From Hepsetus odoe (taxonomy: Eukaryota; Chordata; Actinopteri; Characiformes; Hepsetidae): DNA of 64,000 nt. The stretch spans positions 9,055,062 to 9,119,061 of the forward strand of contig CM029384.1 of the NCBI GenBank assembly GCA_017165825.1, written 5' to 3'. The translations under genes and the position numbers were made by a program. Under the pieces are notes generated by a model that saw only the letters and a list, made by a program, of their open reading frames with translations, ran no database searches and was not told where the DNA came from. Positions 35,908 to 48,209 of this stretch are shown here, in pieces. Position 1 is the stretch's first letter, and every line of letters starts with the position of its first letter.

Positions 35908-36215
35908 TTAGATAAAAATGTGCAGCCAGTGTAAGGAAATTGTTAAATAGTGATATATGTTTTTTTTCCTGCACGTTAATACTCCAGCTGCAGCATTTTG
36001 AACAAGCTGCAATCTGTTGATAGTGTTTTCTGGTAAAACAGTAAACAGGGCGTTACAGTAGTCTAATCGTGAGAAAACAAATGCATGCATCAGTTTTGCA
36101 GCATCCTGCTGTGGGAGAAAAGCTCTAATTTTTCTAGTGTTCCTCAGTTGAAAGAAAGTGGCTTTTATAACTTTATCAATGTGTGAGTTCCAATTGGAAA
36201 GGTTTCCCTTCATGC
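35908..36215 (-). pseudogene. L2/Rex1-like LINE reverse transcriptase C-terminal fragment
   Basis: The minus strand encodes NSHIDKVIKATFFQLRNTRK, then FVFSRLDYCNALFTVLPE, then RLQLVQNAAAGVLT, a hallmark of the region after the RT palm in L2/Rex1-type LINEs (SRLDYCNALL...L..IQNAAARVLT). The frame is open over this fragment but ends after about 100 residues. It is a different LINE type from the one at 59-60 kb. Confidence 0.85.
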
Positions 36216-36223
36216 AGATGCTA

Positions 36224-36225
<2 letters not shown>

Positions 36226-36278
<53 letters not shown>
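36226..36278. repeat. (AT)n array
   Basis: Perfect TA array in copy 1 of the composite duplication. Confidence 0.95.
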
Positions 36279-36282
<4 letters not shown>

Positions 36283-36626
36283 TTGGTAACTGTAGTTTGA
36301 TTTAAAAAGCTGATCAATTGTTGAAAAATGCGTGGTCTAGACTTGTCTCGATTGTCATTTATTATTTTGCTTGAAAGGAAATTACTGCTGCATCTCATGC
36401 CTTTCGCACTGCTTACTGCTTTGTTGTAATCTTCAGTGTAACCTTTAAGAATTTTATAATGCATATTAGTTTAGTTTTCCTTCACTTCCACCCTGTAACC
36501 TACAGTCACAACAGTCAGCGTAGAACAAATCCCTATGGATTTAATGTTAGAAATGCTCGTATTATCATCAAATCATTGATTTACATTCCAGATCCATTTT
36601 TAGGGTTATAATTCCTAAACTATTTT

Positions 36627-36860
36627 CATCCATCCATTTTCTGCCGCTTGTCCCCAAAGCGGGTCGCGGGGAGTGCTGGTGTCCAATCCAAGCGCACACA
36701 GAGCGGGGGAGCGCACCTGAACAGTGCGCCAGCCCATCGCAGGGAGGTGGGGCGAGGACGGCACCTTGCTCAAAGGGTACCTCAGGGCAACCCTATTGGG
36801 GAAGGGGTTGAACCTCACGATCATGCGACCAACGCCCAACCACTAGGCCACACGCTGCCC
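36627..36860 (-). mobile_element. SINE family A, indel-rich
   Basis: CATCCATTTTCTGCCGCTTG to ACCACTAGGCCACACGCTGC, with many single-base gains and losses compared with the copies at 9.4 and 18.2 kb (for example GGGTCGCGGGGAGTGCTGG and CACCTGAACAGTGCGCC). Confidence 0.88.
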
Positions 36861-37483
36861 TAACTGCATACCTCCATCCTCTTTAATTAAATCCTAAACC
36901 TCTTCATTGGCCTTCTCTCCTTAACTAACGTTGTAGCTCCATCCTCAAAATCTTTTCACAATATAATCTCTCTATCTCTTCACTGCACATGTCAGAACCA
37001 GCGTGATCTCACTTCTCTGACTTTGTCTTCAAACCGTCCAAGCTGCCTCTCAGATATACTCATTATTAATCTTGTATATCTTCATCCCTCTCAACATATA
37101 ATCTTAGCATCTAACTCTGCCACCTCTTGCACTGCCACATGTCTTTTTATCAGCAAACAAAATGTTAATTCGTAATGGATAAAAAATGTGCAGCCAGTGT
37201 AAGGAAATTTTAAAATAGTGATATATGTTTTCCTGCGTTAATATAGCTGCAGCATTTTTGAACAAGCTGCAATCTGTTGATAGTGTTTTCTGGTAAGAAA
37301 CAGTAAGCAGAGCGTTACAGTAGTCTGTCGTGTGAAAACAAATGCACATGCATCAGTTTGCAGCATCCTGCTGTGAGCAAAGCTCTAATTTTTCTAGTGT
37401 TCCTCAGTTGAAAGAAAGTGGCTTTTATAACTTTATCAATGTGTGAGTTCCAATTGGAAAGGTTTCCCTTCATGCAGATGCTA

Positions 37484-37542
<59 letters not shown>

Positions 37543-37885
37543 ATTAACTGTAGTTTGATTTAAAAGCTGATCAATTGTTGAAAATCGTGGTCTAGACTTG
37601 TCTCGATTGTCATTTATTATTTTTGAAAGTACTGCTGCATCTCATGCCTTTCGCACTGCTTACTGCTTTGTTGTAATCTTCAGTGTAACCTTTAAGAATT
37701 TTATAATGTAGTAGTTTTTTTTTTTACTTTCACTTCCACCCTGTAACCTGATCACAACAGTCAGCGTGAAGACAAATCCCTATGGATTTAATGTTAGAAA
37801 TGATCGTATTATCATCAAATCATTGATTTACATTCCAGATCCATTTCTTAAGTTATAATTCTAAACTATTTTCATCCATCCATTT
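36861..37885. repeat. Tandem composite duplication, copy 2
   Basis: Repeats copy 1 in order, with long identical stretches (over 100 bp around 37,385-37,490 against 36,120-36,230) and clusters of 1-3 base indels elsewhere. It includes the L2/Rex1-like RT fragment (about 37,130-37,400, minus strand, now frameshifted) and an (AT)n array at 37,488-37,539. Confidence 0.88.
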
Positions 37886-38106
37886 TCTGCTGCTTGTCCC
37901 AAGCGGGGTCGGCAGTGCTGGTGTGTCAATCCAGCGCACACAGGGCGAACGGGGACTGCCTGCCCTGAACAGGTCGCCAGCCCACCGCAGAGGAGGCCCG
38001 GGGCGAGGGGCGGCACCTTGCTCAAAAAAGGGTACCTCAGGGCAACCTATTGGGAAGGGGTTCGAACCCCCGATCCTCCGATCACTTGGCCAACGCCCTA
38101 GTGCCT
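37876..38106 (-). mobile_element. SINE family A, indel-rich
   Basis: CATTTTCTGCTGCTTGTCCC through GGGGTTCGAACCCCCGATCC (box B region) to CCAACGCCCTAGTGCC. Third SINE of the tandem arrangement. Confidence 0.88.
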
Positions 38107-38515
38107 AAACTATTTCTTAGTGTGATATTTGACTTCAGTCTTTTGCACATTTCACTTTAATCACTTTTAATCACTACTAAATACACTGGCTAACACAGTA
38201 TTCTGCTGTATGCTGCTAAATACAGTATCTGATATTACACAATGTTACTATAATTTTGTATTCAATGCTGTATTCACATTGTAATACTATATGCATATTG
38301 TCTCTGCTCCATGTGATCTATTATGTTCTGTTCTGTTGATGTGGTAAATTGTTTTATGTCTTTTGCACTGCATCTAGTCCGGATCACACTTGTGTGGTTG
38401 ATTGTTGTCTTCTGTGAATTGCGATGGTCTTCGTGGTACGTTCTTTCGTTTCACTGTGTACTATGTACAGAGCTGAAATGCTTAAAACATAACTTCACCT
38501 ACTTGATTTGCTAAC
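38107..38515 (+). repeat. Possible decayed LINE 3' region
   Basis: TTTTGCACTGCATCTAGTCC and CGTTTCACTGTGTACTATG resemble the 3' untranslated segment of teleost LINEs (GCACTG-rich, then TTCACTGT-GTACT). No coding remnant is seen. Confidence 0.35.
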
Positions 38516-40600
38516 TTGACTAAATACAATGAGGCATCCATTTCTTGCTCTGAAGTTAGTCATTGGCAAAACAAAAAAACAAAAAAGGTAGCAAAAAAAT
38601 GCACATCTGCGGTATCCAGTCATCATCCAGATAGTAAAATTTGTGAATCTGTAAAGTGTGTTTAGGTGTGTCTAAAAAATATAAAACATCACACTCATAT
38701 AGCCTAGAAAGACAGCATTCATTACAAAAACAAAGATGTCTCTGTTTTCCTCAAATGAAACATGAAAACGAAAGATTCAGCAGCAAGAAGGCAAGCGTTT
38801 GGTGCAAAGCAAAATAAAATCATAAGCGAGTTCACGGTTTTTCGTAAAATAGGCAAATAAACACTTTGCGCTACCACCTGTTTTGCATCATAATAATTTG
38901 CCAAAAACTGTCATTTTGGTAGCTAAGAAGTATTATTAATACAGAAATAAACGTTGTTGCATGTTTTTTGGAGGTGTTTACACCTGCTTGATTAATCCAG
39001 CTGTAGAACTGGCATTTGACAAGCCCTGGACCCTTGCTTCCACAGGAAGTGTGTTCTTTGCTAATGACTTGAAGTATCACATTTCACATTATCTCTGGTA
39101 GAAATGAACAAACGTGGTAGATATGTAACTCCGATATGCCCACTCCTGATCATATCACCACTTACATTCATAACTGAAACCAGCGGCTGAACTTTGGTTT
39201 CAAAGTCTGATATGTGTTACGAAGATAATACCATCCAATTTTCATCACATATGCTATGCGAAAGCATACACACTCGGTATTGTTTATATTTAATAGACGC
39301 ACTTGGTAGTAAAGAAAACAGCAGCAGAGAATAAGTGATGACTTGATGACTCATGCATGTCAAGCTTGTAGTTGTGTGAAAATCGCTTTAGCATGCAATG
39401 CTTCTTATCTTCACTGTGGAACAGTGGGTGGCCACACATTTATCAGCATTTGCTGACCAAGCGGCAAAAGTGTTGAACCACCATTAAAAGAGGAACTTTT
39501 GGTTTGGGTTAGTTTGAAGATATGATTGCATGCACACGCATACGCACGCACACACACACATACATGCAAAAGGAAGTACCTGTAATTGCTGCAGTTCAGA
39601 GTCAGATACACTGGGCATAAAACAGACTGTGTGAAGATTTATGGAAAATGGGCTGGAAATCTAACCGTGGCTTAAAGTGAAAGAAAAAGTAAGGTAAGGG
39701 TTGTTTCTATTGTAAAAATTAATCTGACTGAAATCATGGAATGAGAGATTTGGTTGGGATTGGGTTTTGCTTACTGATTATTTAACCTCACAAAAGTCAG
39801 TTTACCCAAGGTTCTGTGACTACAGGCCATGAATAAATTGCTTAATTGCTCTCACTTTTGAGAGACTAAATGTAAGGGCACATGCAAACCCCTTATTTAT
39901 TTAAACATAGATCCATTTTAAAAGAATACTGTGCCCATTACAGTAACTGTAAATGAATTAAACATTATTCATTAGTCATTTTCAACGTTTTCAACTTTTT
40001 TAACGTTTTAAGGTCATAGATTTATGTACCCTACTTTCCACAAACGGACCGTTTCTTGGCTTTCTGTCTGAGTCAGTCAACCCCAAGTTCCTTGCATCTA
40101 ATCAAAATGCAGAAAGCAGCAGAAAATCTTTCACTGTTTTTGTGAATTAAAATATGATTTATTTTATATGAAATAACACATTTTGAGCGCAGCATTTATT
40201 CGCCAAAATCTTAAATATTTATTGATTCATTTTTAATTTCTTTTAAAATTTTGGTTTAGTTTCATTATGAGGACCATAATGTCATCATATGGATTGTGCT
40301 ATTATTCTTATTCTTATTCTTATCATCCTCTTCACTCTAAGAAGAAAGAAAAACTAGAGCCAACATATTACCAAAAGCTGTGAAGGTTGTAAATTAAAGT
40401 CCTCATGCGGAACCAAACTTGAAGTTTGGGTGTACTTTAAGAGTTCAAACAGGAACAGCACACCTTAAAAGTGTTACAGTCCCTGGTACATTTTGAGTTG
40501 TGTTTATTTAATCTGAAAAATGAGAAGCCGACCCCAAATACTGCTACTGTTGCTCACTAGAGCTCAAAGGTGTTTCCCCCTCACCACACATTTAACTTCA
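38516..40600. other. Unique upstream sequence
   Basis: No exon or repeat is recognised, apart from a short CA/CACG run near 39,530-39,562. Confidence 0.4.
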
Positions 40601-40628
40601 CTGACTCAGCTACTACCTGCTGTGCAGC

Positions 40629-40638
40629 TATAAATAAA
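40629..40638 (+). promoter_or_regulatory. TATA-like sequence upstream of csf2rb
   Basis: TATAAATAAA about 680 bp before the first coding ATG. It would fit a promoter with a non-coding first exon, but no transcription start is visible in sequence alone. Confidence 0.25.
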
Positions 40639-40827
40639 AATGTGTCTCTTTTTACTTTTCCCGTCACTACAGTATATTTGACACTGTAAATTCTCTTTTT
40701 TTGGACTAAAAACATTGCAGTTCTTTAACCTCTCACTCTCTCAATCCCTTTGTTCTTCCTGTCTTTGTCTCACTCTCATAGTTTACTGCTTTTTTCCGTC
40801 CTACCTCCCCTGCACTGCTCTCTCTGA

Positions 40828-40837
40828 GGGAAACCCC
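40828..40837 (+). promoter_or_regulatory. Perfect NF-kappaB consensus site
   Basis: GGGAAACCCC matches GGGRNNYYCC at every position. It lies 57 bp before a perfect CRE and about 470 bp before the csf2rb start codon. An NF-kappaB input would suit a haematopoietic cytokine receptor, but this is inference. Confidence 0.4.
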
Positions 40838-40884
40838 TTTCTCCTCCCATTCCAGGCACTAAACACAAAGAGCACAGCAGATGA

Positions 40885-40892
40885 TGACGTCA
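40885..40892. promoter_or_regulatory. Perfect palindromic CRE
   Basis: TGACGTCA, the CREB/ATF full site, about 420 bp before the csf2rb start codon. Confidence 0.4.
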
Positions 40893-41104
40893 GATGCTTT
40901 TGGTGAAAGATAGAGTTCGCGAGTAAAACAGTGCCCCAACCTGCTGTGAGCGAATGGGTGCTGAGGGTTTGAATTTAATTTCCTTATTTATTTTTTACAT
41001 TCTTTTTCTTTTAATCACTTGTTAATTGATAATGATGAGAGCATTTTTTATAGTAGTTTCATTTTCGTGTGGTGTGTTCAGAAGTAAATACACACTTTTG
41101 TTGG

Positions 41105-41140
<36 letters not shown>
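41105..41140. repeat. (GT)n microsatellite
   Basis: GT array about 170 bp before the first coding exon of csf2rb, possibly within its 5' intron. Confidence 0.95.
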
Positions 41141-41309
41141 ACAGGGATGCCTTATTCCAGCCCAGGACCCAAAAATAGACCAATTGTCTTATTATATTGG
41201 ACCTTACAGACACCCATGGTGTACACCACATTTGAGTCTATTTAGGCATGTTATTCTTGTTGTCCACCATCAACATGCTCTTAATGTTATCCTTTCCAGG
41301 TTCCCAAAA

Positions 41310-41403
41310 ATGATGTCTGGTTGGACGCTGCTAATTGCAGCACTCCCTCTGTTGGTAATGAGCTCTGAGGTTCAGCAATGCTCTTTTCAGAGCACTCCAC
41401 ATA
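41310..41403 (+). CDS. csf2rb: csf2rb exon encoding the signal peptide
   Basis: Starts at one of two adjacent ATGs (41,310 or 41,313) and encodes MMSGWTLLIAALPLLVMSSE, a hydrophobic signal sequence, then VQQCSFQSTPH. Donor ATA|GTAAGT, leaving one base (phase 1). TTTCCAG|G at 41,293-41,300 looks like an acceptor for a 5' untranslated exon upstream. Confidence 0.8.
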
Positions 41404-44400
41404 GTAAGTGAAGGCAAACAAGGAAATAAGCAGGCAGCGTAATGTAATCTTGAAGCGGTTTTATCAGTTAAAAATAAGTGGTGGGAATATTCTTCAGTAC
41501 TAAAGTCATTGCTTGGCTTGAGAGAGCACTGAATGGTTGTGTTACCATGACAGACCTTTCAGCTTTACTGAAAACCTTCAGATACGTGCCTCCAGTAATG
41601 GTTCAAACATTGCACTTTGGGCTTGGCATGGTTTAAGGTGTAATGGACTCTTTATCATATTCTTAATACCTGCAACTACATGAAATAGACCCCTGTGAGT
41701 CAGTATTACCTCATAGATGTTGAGTCACCACTATAAATTTCAAAAGTAATGACATATGTATATAATAATATAAAATACGTTATGCAATGGAATACATTCA
41801 CATTTAATTAACACACTCCATGGACATGCATTGCTCTGCACATATGACTTTTTTAACAGTTTAGTTTACCTGAATCAGTGGAACATTATTTGTGACTTGG
41901 ATGTGAAAGTTAAAAGTTAACTTTTAACAGTAAACTGTTTTCTACCTTAAAATCTTTTGTCTGCAGTACCATAAGCTAGATGTGCTTTGACCTCTGATCT
42001 TCTGATCTGTGCAGTGCTGGACTCTCTGCAGTCGCGACCAATGATTACAAGACGCACATTCATTGTACCTGGGAGGAGGAACAGCACACATTTTTGCATG
42101 GCCATCAAAAAGTAAGGGAATAAAAATATCGGGATTTGATGGGTGGTTATCTTCAGTGACTAGGCTGTAAAGTCAAGTTGAAAAAACTGCACTTTTTATA
42201 AACTTTTTCTTTCTTTGTCTGTATACCAGTGAAGAAGGATCAACATGTATTCCTGATGGTCCTGCTGTGCAGCTGCCTAATGGAAAACTATATAGAAGCT
42301 GCATCTATACAACAAACATCTTTAACTGGGACAACCGTATCGTCTTCTTCAACGCATCCTGTCCTTCTAAAACAACAACTCTTAAAATATCTCAGCATGG
42401 TGAGAAAATTGTCTGTTTAAGTTTTATTGGGTTTGTATTATGTGTCCTATTACATCTACAGAAGCCAACCGAACACTAATATATTAACTTGAATAATGGG
42501 GAGGAGCTCAAACAAATGGGGTGGTTAGAAATTTATTTTTTATTTTTTAAAAATGTCCTCATGTAATATGCTTGTATAGTAAACAGTGCTAAAATTGCTA
42601 AAGGTAAAAAGGTAAAAAAATGTAAAGTAAAAACCTTTAATTTGTATATAATTGCATTGCACTTTAATGAGTATTTAATCAAAACTTTTAATGTCTTGGC
42701 TCTTTATAAACCTATCCACTAAAAGGTTTTTAGAGCACAAAAAACGGTTGAGCTTAAAAAACCCAAGCAGACCATTTTGAGAATGTATGTGTACACTGTG
42801 TGCACAATTATTAGGCAAGTGGTATTTTGAAGACCATCATTTTTATGCATATAATCCAACTCCAAGCTGTATAAACTAGAATGCTTATTGGATTTAGGAA
42901 GATCAGGTGATCTTATCCTTTAGCAAGGTGTGCATAATTATTAGGCAGCTTCTTTTCCTCCTCATGCAACTGAGTCTGAAAAGTCAGAGATTGCAAAAAG
43001 TCTCTCAGAGGAATGTAGCAGTCTTGAAAAGATATCAGCGTGTGATCACAGAACCATCAGACAGTTTTGTGGCAAAAAGGTTAATGTATTCCCCTGAGAA
43101 TCGCATGTACATTTCCTTTGTGAAACAGGATTCATGGTTATTAACATTTTGGATTGTCTGATAGCGCTGTATTTGTTATTTGTTTATTAAAGTTAATCCT
43201 CAAAATATTCATTTGCCTAATAGAAGCGCATGCAGTGTATATTCATAGGCATATTTCTAATAGATAACAAGGAAAGCCTGTGCATTCACTTGCTTTACAG
43301 GGAAATACCTAAGCCCAGTAAATTTAAGCGAGATAGAAGTTGACGGTGGTCGAAGGCTGAGCTGGAGCTGCCCCTACTCTCCTTCATCGCCACTCACACA
43401 CACACTCACCTACCAAGTCAAGTACAGAAGACATGGACATGACTGGATAGTGAGTACATGCCACACTTGTTTCCCATGTGAGACCATGGTGGTTCAGTTG
43501 CTTGGCGAGCCATTTATAAATCATCATTATTATCATTATCATTATCATTATCGTATGTGTGAAGGCATTTACAAAAAAATTAAAAATACAAGCTTCATCT
43601 AATATCTGTGTTCATCCACTCTATTATATGTTAGAACTGTTCGATCATAATCAATAAGGAATGCCACCACTTTCTGGTCAAAAACGTACAGGCTATTTTC
43701 AAATAGAAATATAACGGTATAGTATTTTAATGTCTATATTTCACAATGTGTACATTTCTTTAGCAGCATTTGTATATTTGAATATTTTTAAACTGAATGC
43801 TTCATAGGCTTATGACAAGCTACTGTCTATTTGGACAGTGTTGACATGGAAATGAATCCATGAGAAAACACTCCTGATACCCAAAGAATGCATTAGAATG
43901 AAAAGGGAAGGTTTTTCTCAATACATAGCCACACGTCCTGTCTGGCACCTTCCGTAAATTGTCACCAAAATATTCATACACAGACTTTGCATTTCTGAAG
44001 TCAAAGGATTCAGACACCTCAAAGGCATTTAGATTCCCACAAAAGATAAGAGCCCAACATGAAAGAATGATAATCACAGTCTGAAACCTGATAGAGATCT
44101 GTGATGGGTGAGACAGAGACATGCCAAACACCTGTATTTGTGCCCCAGACTACAACTGTCTTTCTTTCCTCTGTGGACTAGGTGTTAGGTAATACAAATG
44201 CCACTCATCAGCTGATCAAGAAAACGGACTTGCTGCCAGGTTACTCGTATGAGGCCAAAGTGCGAGCAAGGGGCCAAACCGAACTGTGGAGTGACTGGAG
44301 CCAGCCAGCAATTTGGATTACTAAAGAAGGTACAGAAGAATTAGTCAGTGAATTAAATAAATTGTTTGGTGGAAAACAAATCTGTTGCATGGCCCTTAAA

Positions 44401-47400
44401 GCTGCCTTTGGGTGAAAAGCACAGGTGGTGTTTCATTGTGTGCTGTGCTGTGTTTCATAATGACAAGTAGTCACTTTCACTTCACTACAATTAGAATCAT
44501 GCAAACTGGATGCCTAAATCATGACAAACTTGTCTTGCATGTGTCAAGCGCTGAATTAATCTTAAGAAAGTTGGGCATACAAGGGATTACCCCTAACACG
44601 AATGACATAACCCTCTCATTACTCCTTCATTTTCTATTCTCTTTTGCAGAAGGTGTTCTCAATCCGCAGTGTGTAGTAGAGGAAAAGGGTGTATCGTGTA
44701 GTTGGCAGGTGAAGGAGGAGCATGCCATAGCCTTCTCTTATCACCTGTGCTGGCAAACCAATGGATCCAGCCAGTGAGTACTCCCACTCTTAGAATAGAG
44801 GAACCAATTTAAAAAAACACATCCTCTTTTGTCATCCATGTAGGTTGAAATCAGTGTTTAGCTCAACCTATGAAAGCATGAAAACCTAACCTCACATACT
44901 TTAAAACTAATGTAAAGGACCTGTTTTAAAAATGTAAGATGTATAGAGTAAAAGTAAAAGCTGTCACAAAACTACAGTGCAAATACTTTTACGTATACCT
45001 GTAAAGTACAGATATCTAAAAAATTACTTCCCATCTCTTCTTTAAAGAATCAAGTTTAAATGAAACTAAAAGGTTTTTTTAAAAAATAAGGTTAACTAAT
45101 AATAATATAAAGTGATAACACAAATATATTTGAATTCTCTTGTTCATTCTTCTTGCCAGGATTTGTCAGAATTGCCCCAACCGAAGAAAACTGCAAACCC
45201 ATGCTATGGTTGATTTCACATGTTCGGTAGCCTCTTCTGAGCCTGAGCAGCTGATCATAGAGGTCAAAACTGTCCACAACAGCAAGAATTTTGTAGATGC
45301 CTTAAACAGTAAGTTGCTTCAGCACTGGGACTGATTTCATGGGGTTTAGATGTGTCTTCTAAATGTATGCCAATGCTAAAACTGTCACATTCAAAATAAA
45401 GTTAATTACTGAGAAGGCTCTATGTATGAGCACTGCCACCTGGTGGGCACAAGTACATCCTGCAATCCTTTTATTAACCTTGAGGTCTACACCATCATAG
45501 GGTACACCAATCATCGCATTCAGTAAAACCATTAGTAAAGTGAATATCATTGACTATTTCATTGGTGGTACCTGTAAAGGGGTAAGATATATTAGGCAGC
45601 TGGAAAACTTGGGATCTTGGCATTCATGAGGATGCTTCTTTGACACGTAGAATTTACTTAAACATTGTTGCAGACCAACCACACCCCTTCTGAGCATTCC
45701 CTTATGGAAGGATCGTATGGGAACTGTGCCCTTCCATGCTCTAAAAAATCTGGTGCTGGTCTTCAGGGCTCAATCCAACCAAGCATCTGTGCGATGTGCT
45801 GGACAGTCTAAACCAAACTACGGATGCCACCTATCTCAACTTGCAAGACTTAAAGGGTCTTCAGCTAAAGACTTGGTGCAAGATACCATAGCACAGCTTC
45901 AGACAAGATGGTTTTGGTGGCAGAAGGGGGACCAATACAATATTAGGCTGGCGGTTTCAATGTTACCAGATGATCAGCGTAGTACTTCCCTTCCTTTAAG
46001 ACATCTGATGCAGAGCTTACAGAGCATGTTTTATTTTCCAAGTAACTGTTAAAAAACACATATTGGAAATATTTTAGTTATTATTATAATTTTATTTGTT
46101 ATATATTTTATTATTATGTTATATATTATATTGTTATATATTATTATTATATTATAATATATATAATTATTTTCTTTGTTAGAAGTACTGGATTGCAGGA
46201 TTAAAGATTAATTATGGCAACTAACAGATACCTTATTTATGAGCAGTGTGTTCCCAACTTAACAGTTCTCTGTGCTTGCAGTTCGTCCCCCCGGAGTAAA
46301 CCATGTGCAGGTGAAGAAGGAAAATGGAGAATGGAAATTGACCTGGTCCAGACCTGACATTCCCGAAATACTCCAGCTTAACTATGAAGTGCGCCTCTAT
46401 TGCAACACAACAGAGGTGAGAATCCTAGATATCCATTTGTCTGGATGGAACAACAATTTTTGGTACATCAAAAGTGTATTGGGCCAGGGTGGTGCCATAG
46501 TGTCTTCTAACACATACTTTGGAAATATATGACACTAACATTGTGAAAACACTAAAGACTTGGAACAGGCTTAATCTTTCACTTATCTTCTGGTCTTTCC
46601 TCTTCAGCTCTATTCATGTTCTTTACTTATTTGTGTCTCCAGGATTACAGGCAATACAATAAATCTAACAGTGATGTAAATCTACATATCCTTCCCTCCT
46701 CCCTATTGCCCTCTGCTACATACGGTGTTCAGATCAGAGTAATGCCTCCAAGTGAATATGGTGGACAACCATCACACTGGTCTGAGCCTGTATTCTTCAA
46801 AAATGATGCAGGTAAAGCACTCTGCCCTTTTCTCTACTTTGTCTGCTGCCCTGATCTGCTGCTTTTTTTAAAAATAAGTGTTCTTTTCATGGGTGTGGGA
46901 TATTGAGATACAAGCCTATTGAAGTAGTATAAAACCTCTACATTTATATTTTTGTAATGATTTACACTTATACAAAACTTGAAACACTCATTATCTCAGC
47001 CCTTGTATTATATGACAGTACAGCAAAAATATCTGAAATAAATAGATAAAACTAGAAGAGCATGTTGCATAGCTGACACCATTAGTAGCTTAGCAGCCCT
47101 TCTGAAGCCTGATGTTTGTCTAGTTTTATAAACTGTGTGCCCAAAAGTTTGTTGATTTCCAGATATTTGGAGACTTTGGCACAGTAAGACCCTCCACTCT
47201 TCTGGGAGAAACCTTTTCTTGCTAGATGCTGGAGCACTGCTATTCAGATTGCATTCAGACACAAGACTGTAATTAGGTACTAATGTAAGATGATAAGATG
47301 TTCATCACAAAAAGTGTTTCATCAGTCCAGAATATGCAGTTCTATAGCTTCACAATCCATTGGGGTTGGTCTTAAATAGTCCACTAGTCAACGCTTTGTA

Positions 47401-48157
47401 TTGGAAAGACTGTCTTCAGAGTGTCCCATTCTTTTGGCAAAGCTATTTTATGCAGATTACTCATGCTGCGTTAACAGTTTAATTTTACACTGCCTTTTTC
47501 TGATCTTCCTTAATCCTTTACGATGAAACTGGCTGCTTTTATTTATTTTTTGCAGTGCAATGGAAACTGACATATGTAAAAGACTTCAGTTCTGACTGGC
47601 TGCTCTGTACTGGGCCTTATTCAAAAAGATGTCAGTGCTGAAACATTGCTTATGACATTATTGTGGATAGGCTTCAGCATGAGAAACAAAATGTTCACTT
47701 TCAGAAAGAAACTTTCAGTACTTTCATTTTGGATAATGCTCTGCTAAACATGAAGTGAAAGTAACTATTTGTCATTGTGAAACAGCACAGCACACAGTGA
47801 ACCATACACACTGCGCAGGAAAGGGCAGCTATTTAAAGAGCCAGACGAGCAACGCTGCCTTGCTCAAGGTTACCTCAGAGCAACCTACTGGTCTTGAATT
47901 CTCACCCACAACCTTTTGATTCTGGAGCCAACTCCCTAACTACTAGGCCACCGCTGTCCCATGCCACCTTCTGAGATCATCCTAAGAAAACATGTCTAAA
48001 TGCATTTAATTTCAATGCAGAAAACAGAATGTAACAAAATATTTGTATGTATGTGCGTGTTGATACTACCTCCTTAATCTATTTGGGGCTTGGACAAAAA
48101 TCTGTAGCCATTTGCAACTGTAATGTTAATTTAAGTACTAACGTGTATATGCATGTG

Positions 48158-48209
<52 letters not shown>

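Larger units (their letters stand above)
35591..36625. repeat. Tandem composite duplication, copy 1
   Basis: The block runs from AACTGCATGTATATCCTC through LINE fragments and an (AT)n array to CTAAACTATTTTCATCCATC. The same order recurs at 36,861-37,885. Each copy sits between minus-strand family A SINEs, giving a repeat period of about 1.25-1.3 kb. Confidence 0.88.

Noticed and set aside
41184..41309. Upstream extension of the first receptor exon frame
   Set aside because: It has no in-frame ATG that would leave a signal peptide at the N-terminus, and a probable acceptor at 41,299 places it in an intron.
45717..46052. 111-residue open frame between receptor exons
   Set aside because: It lies in a deleted Tc1-like element and does not fit the receptor splice phases.
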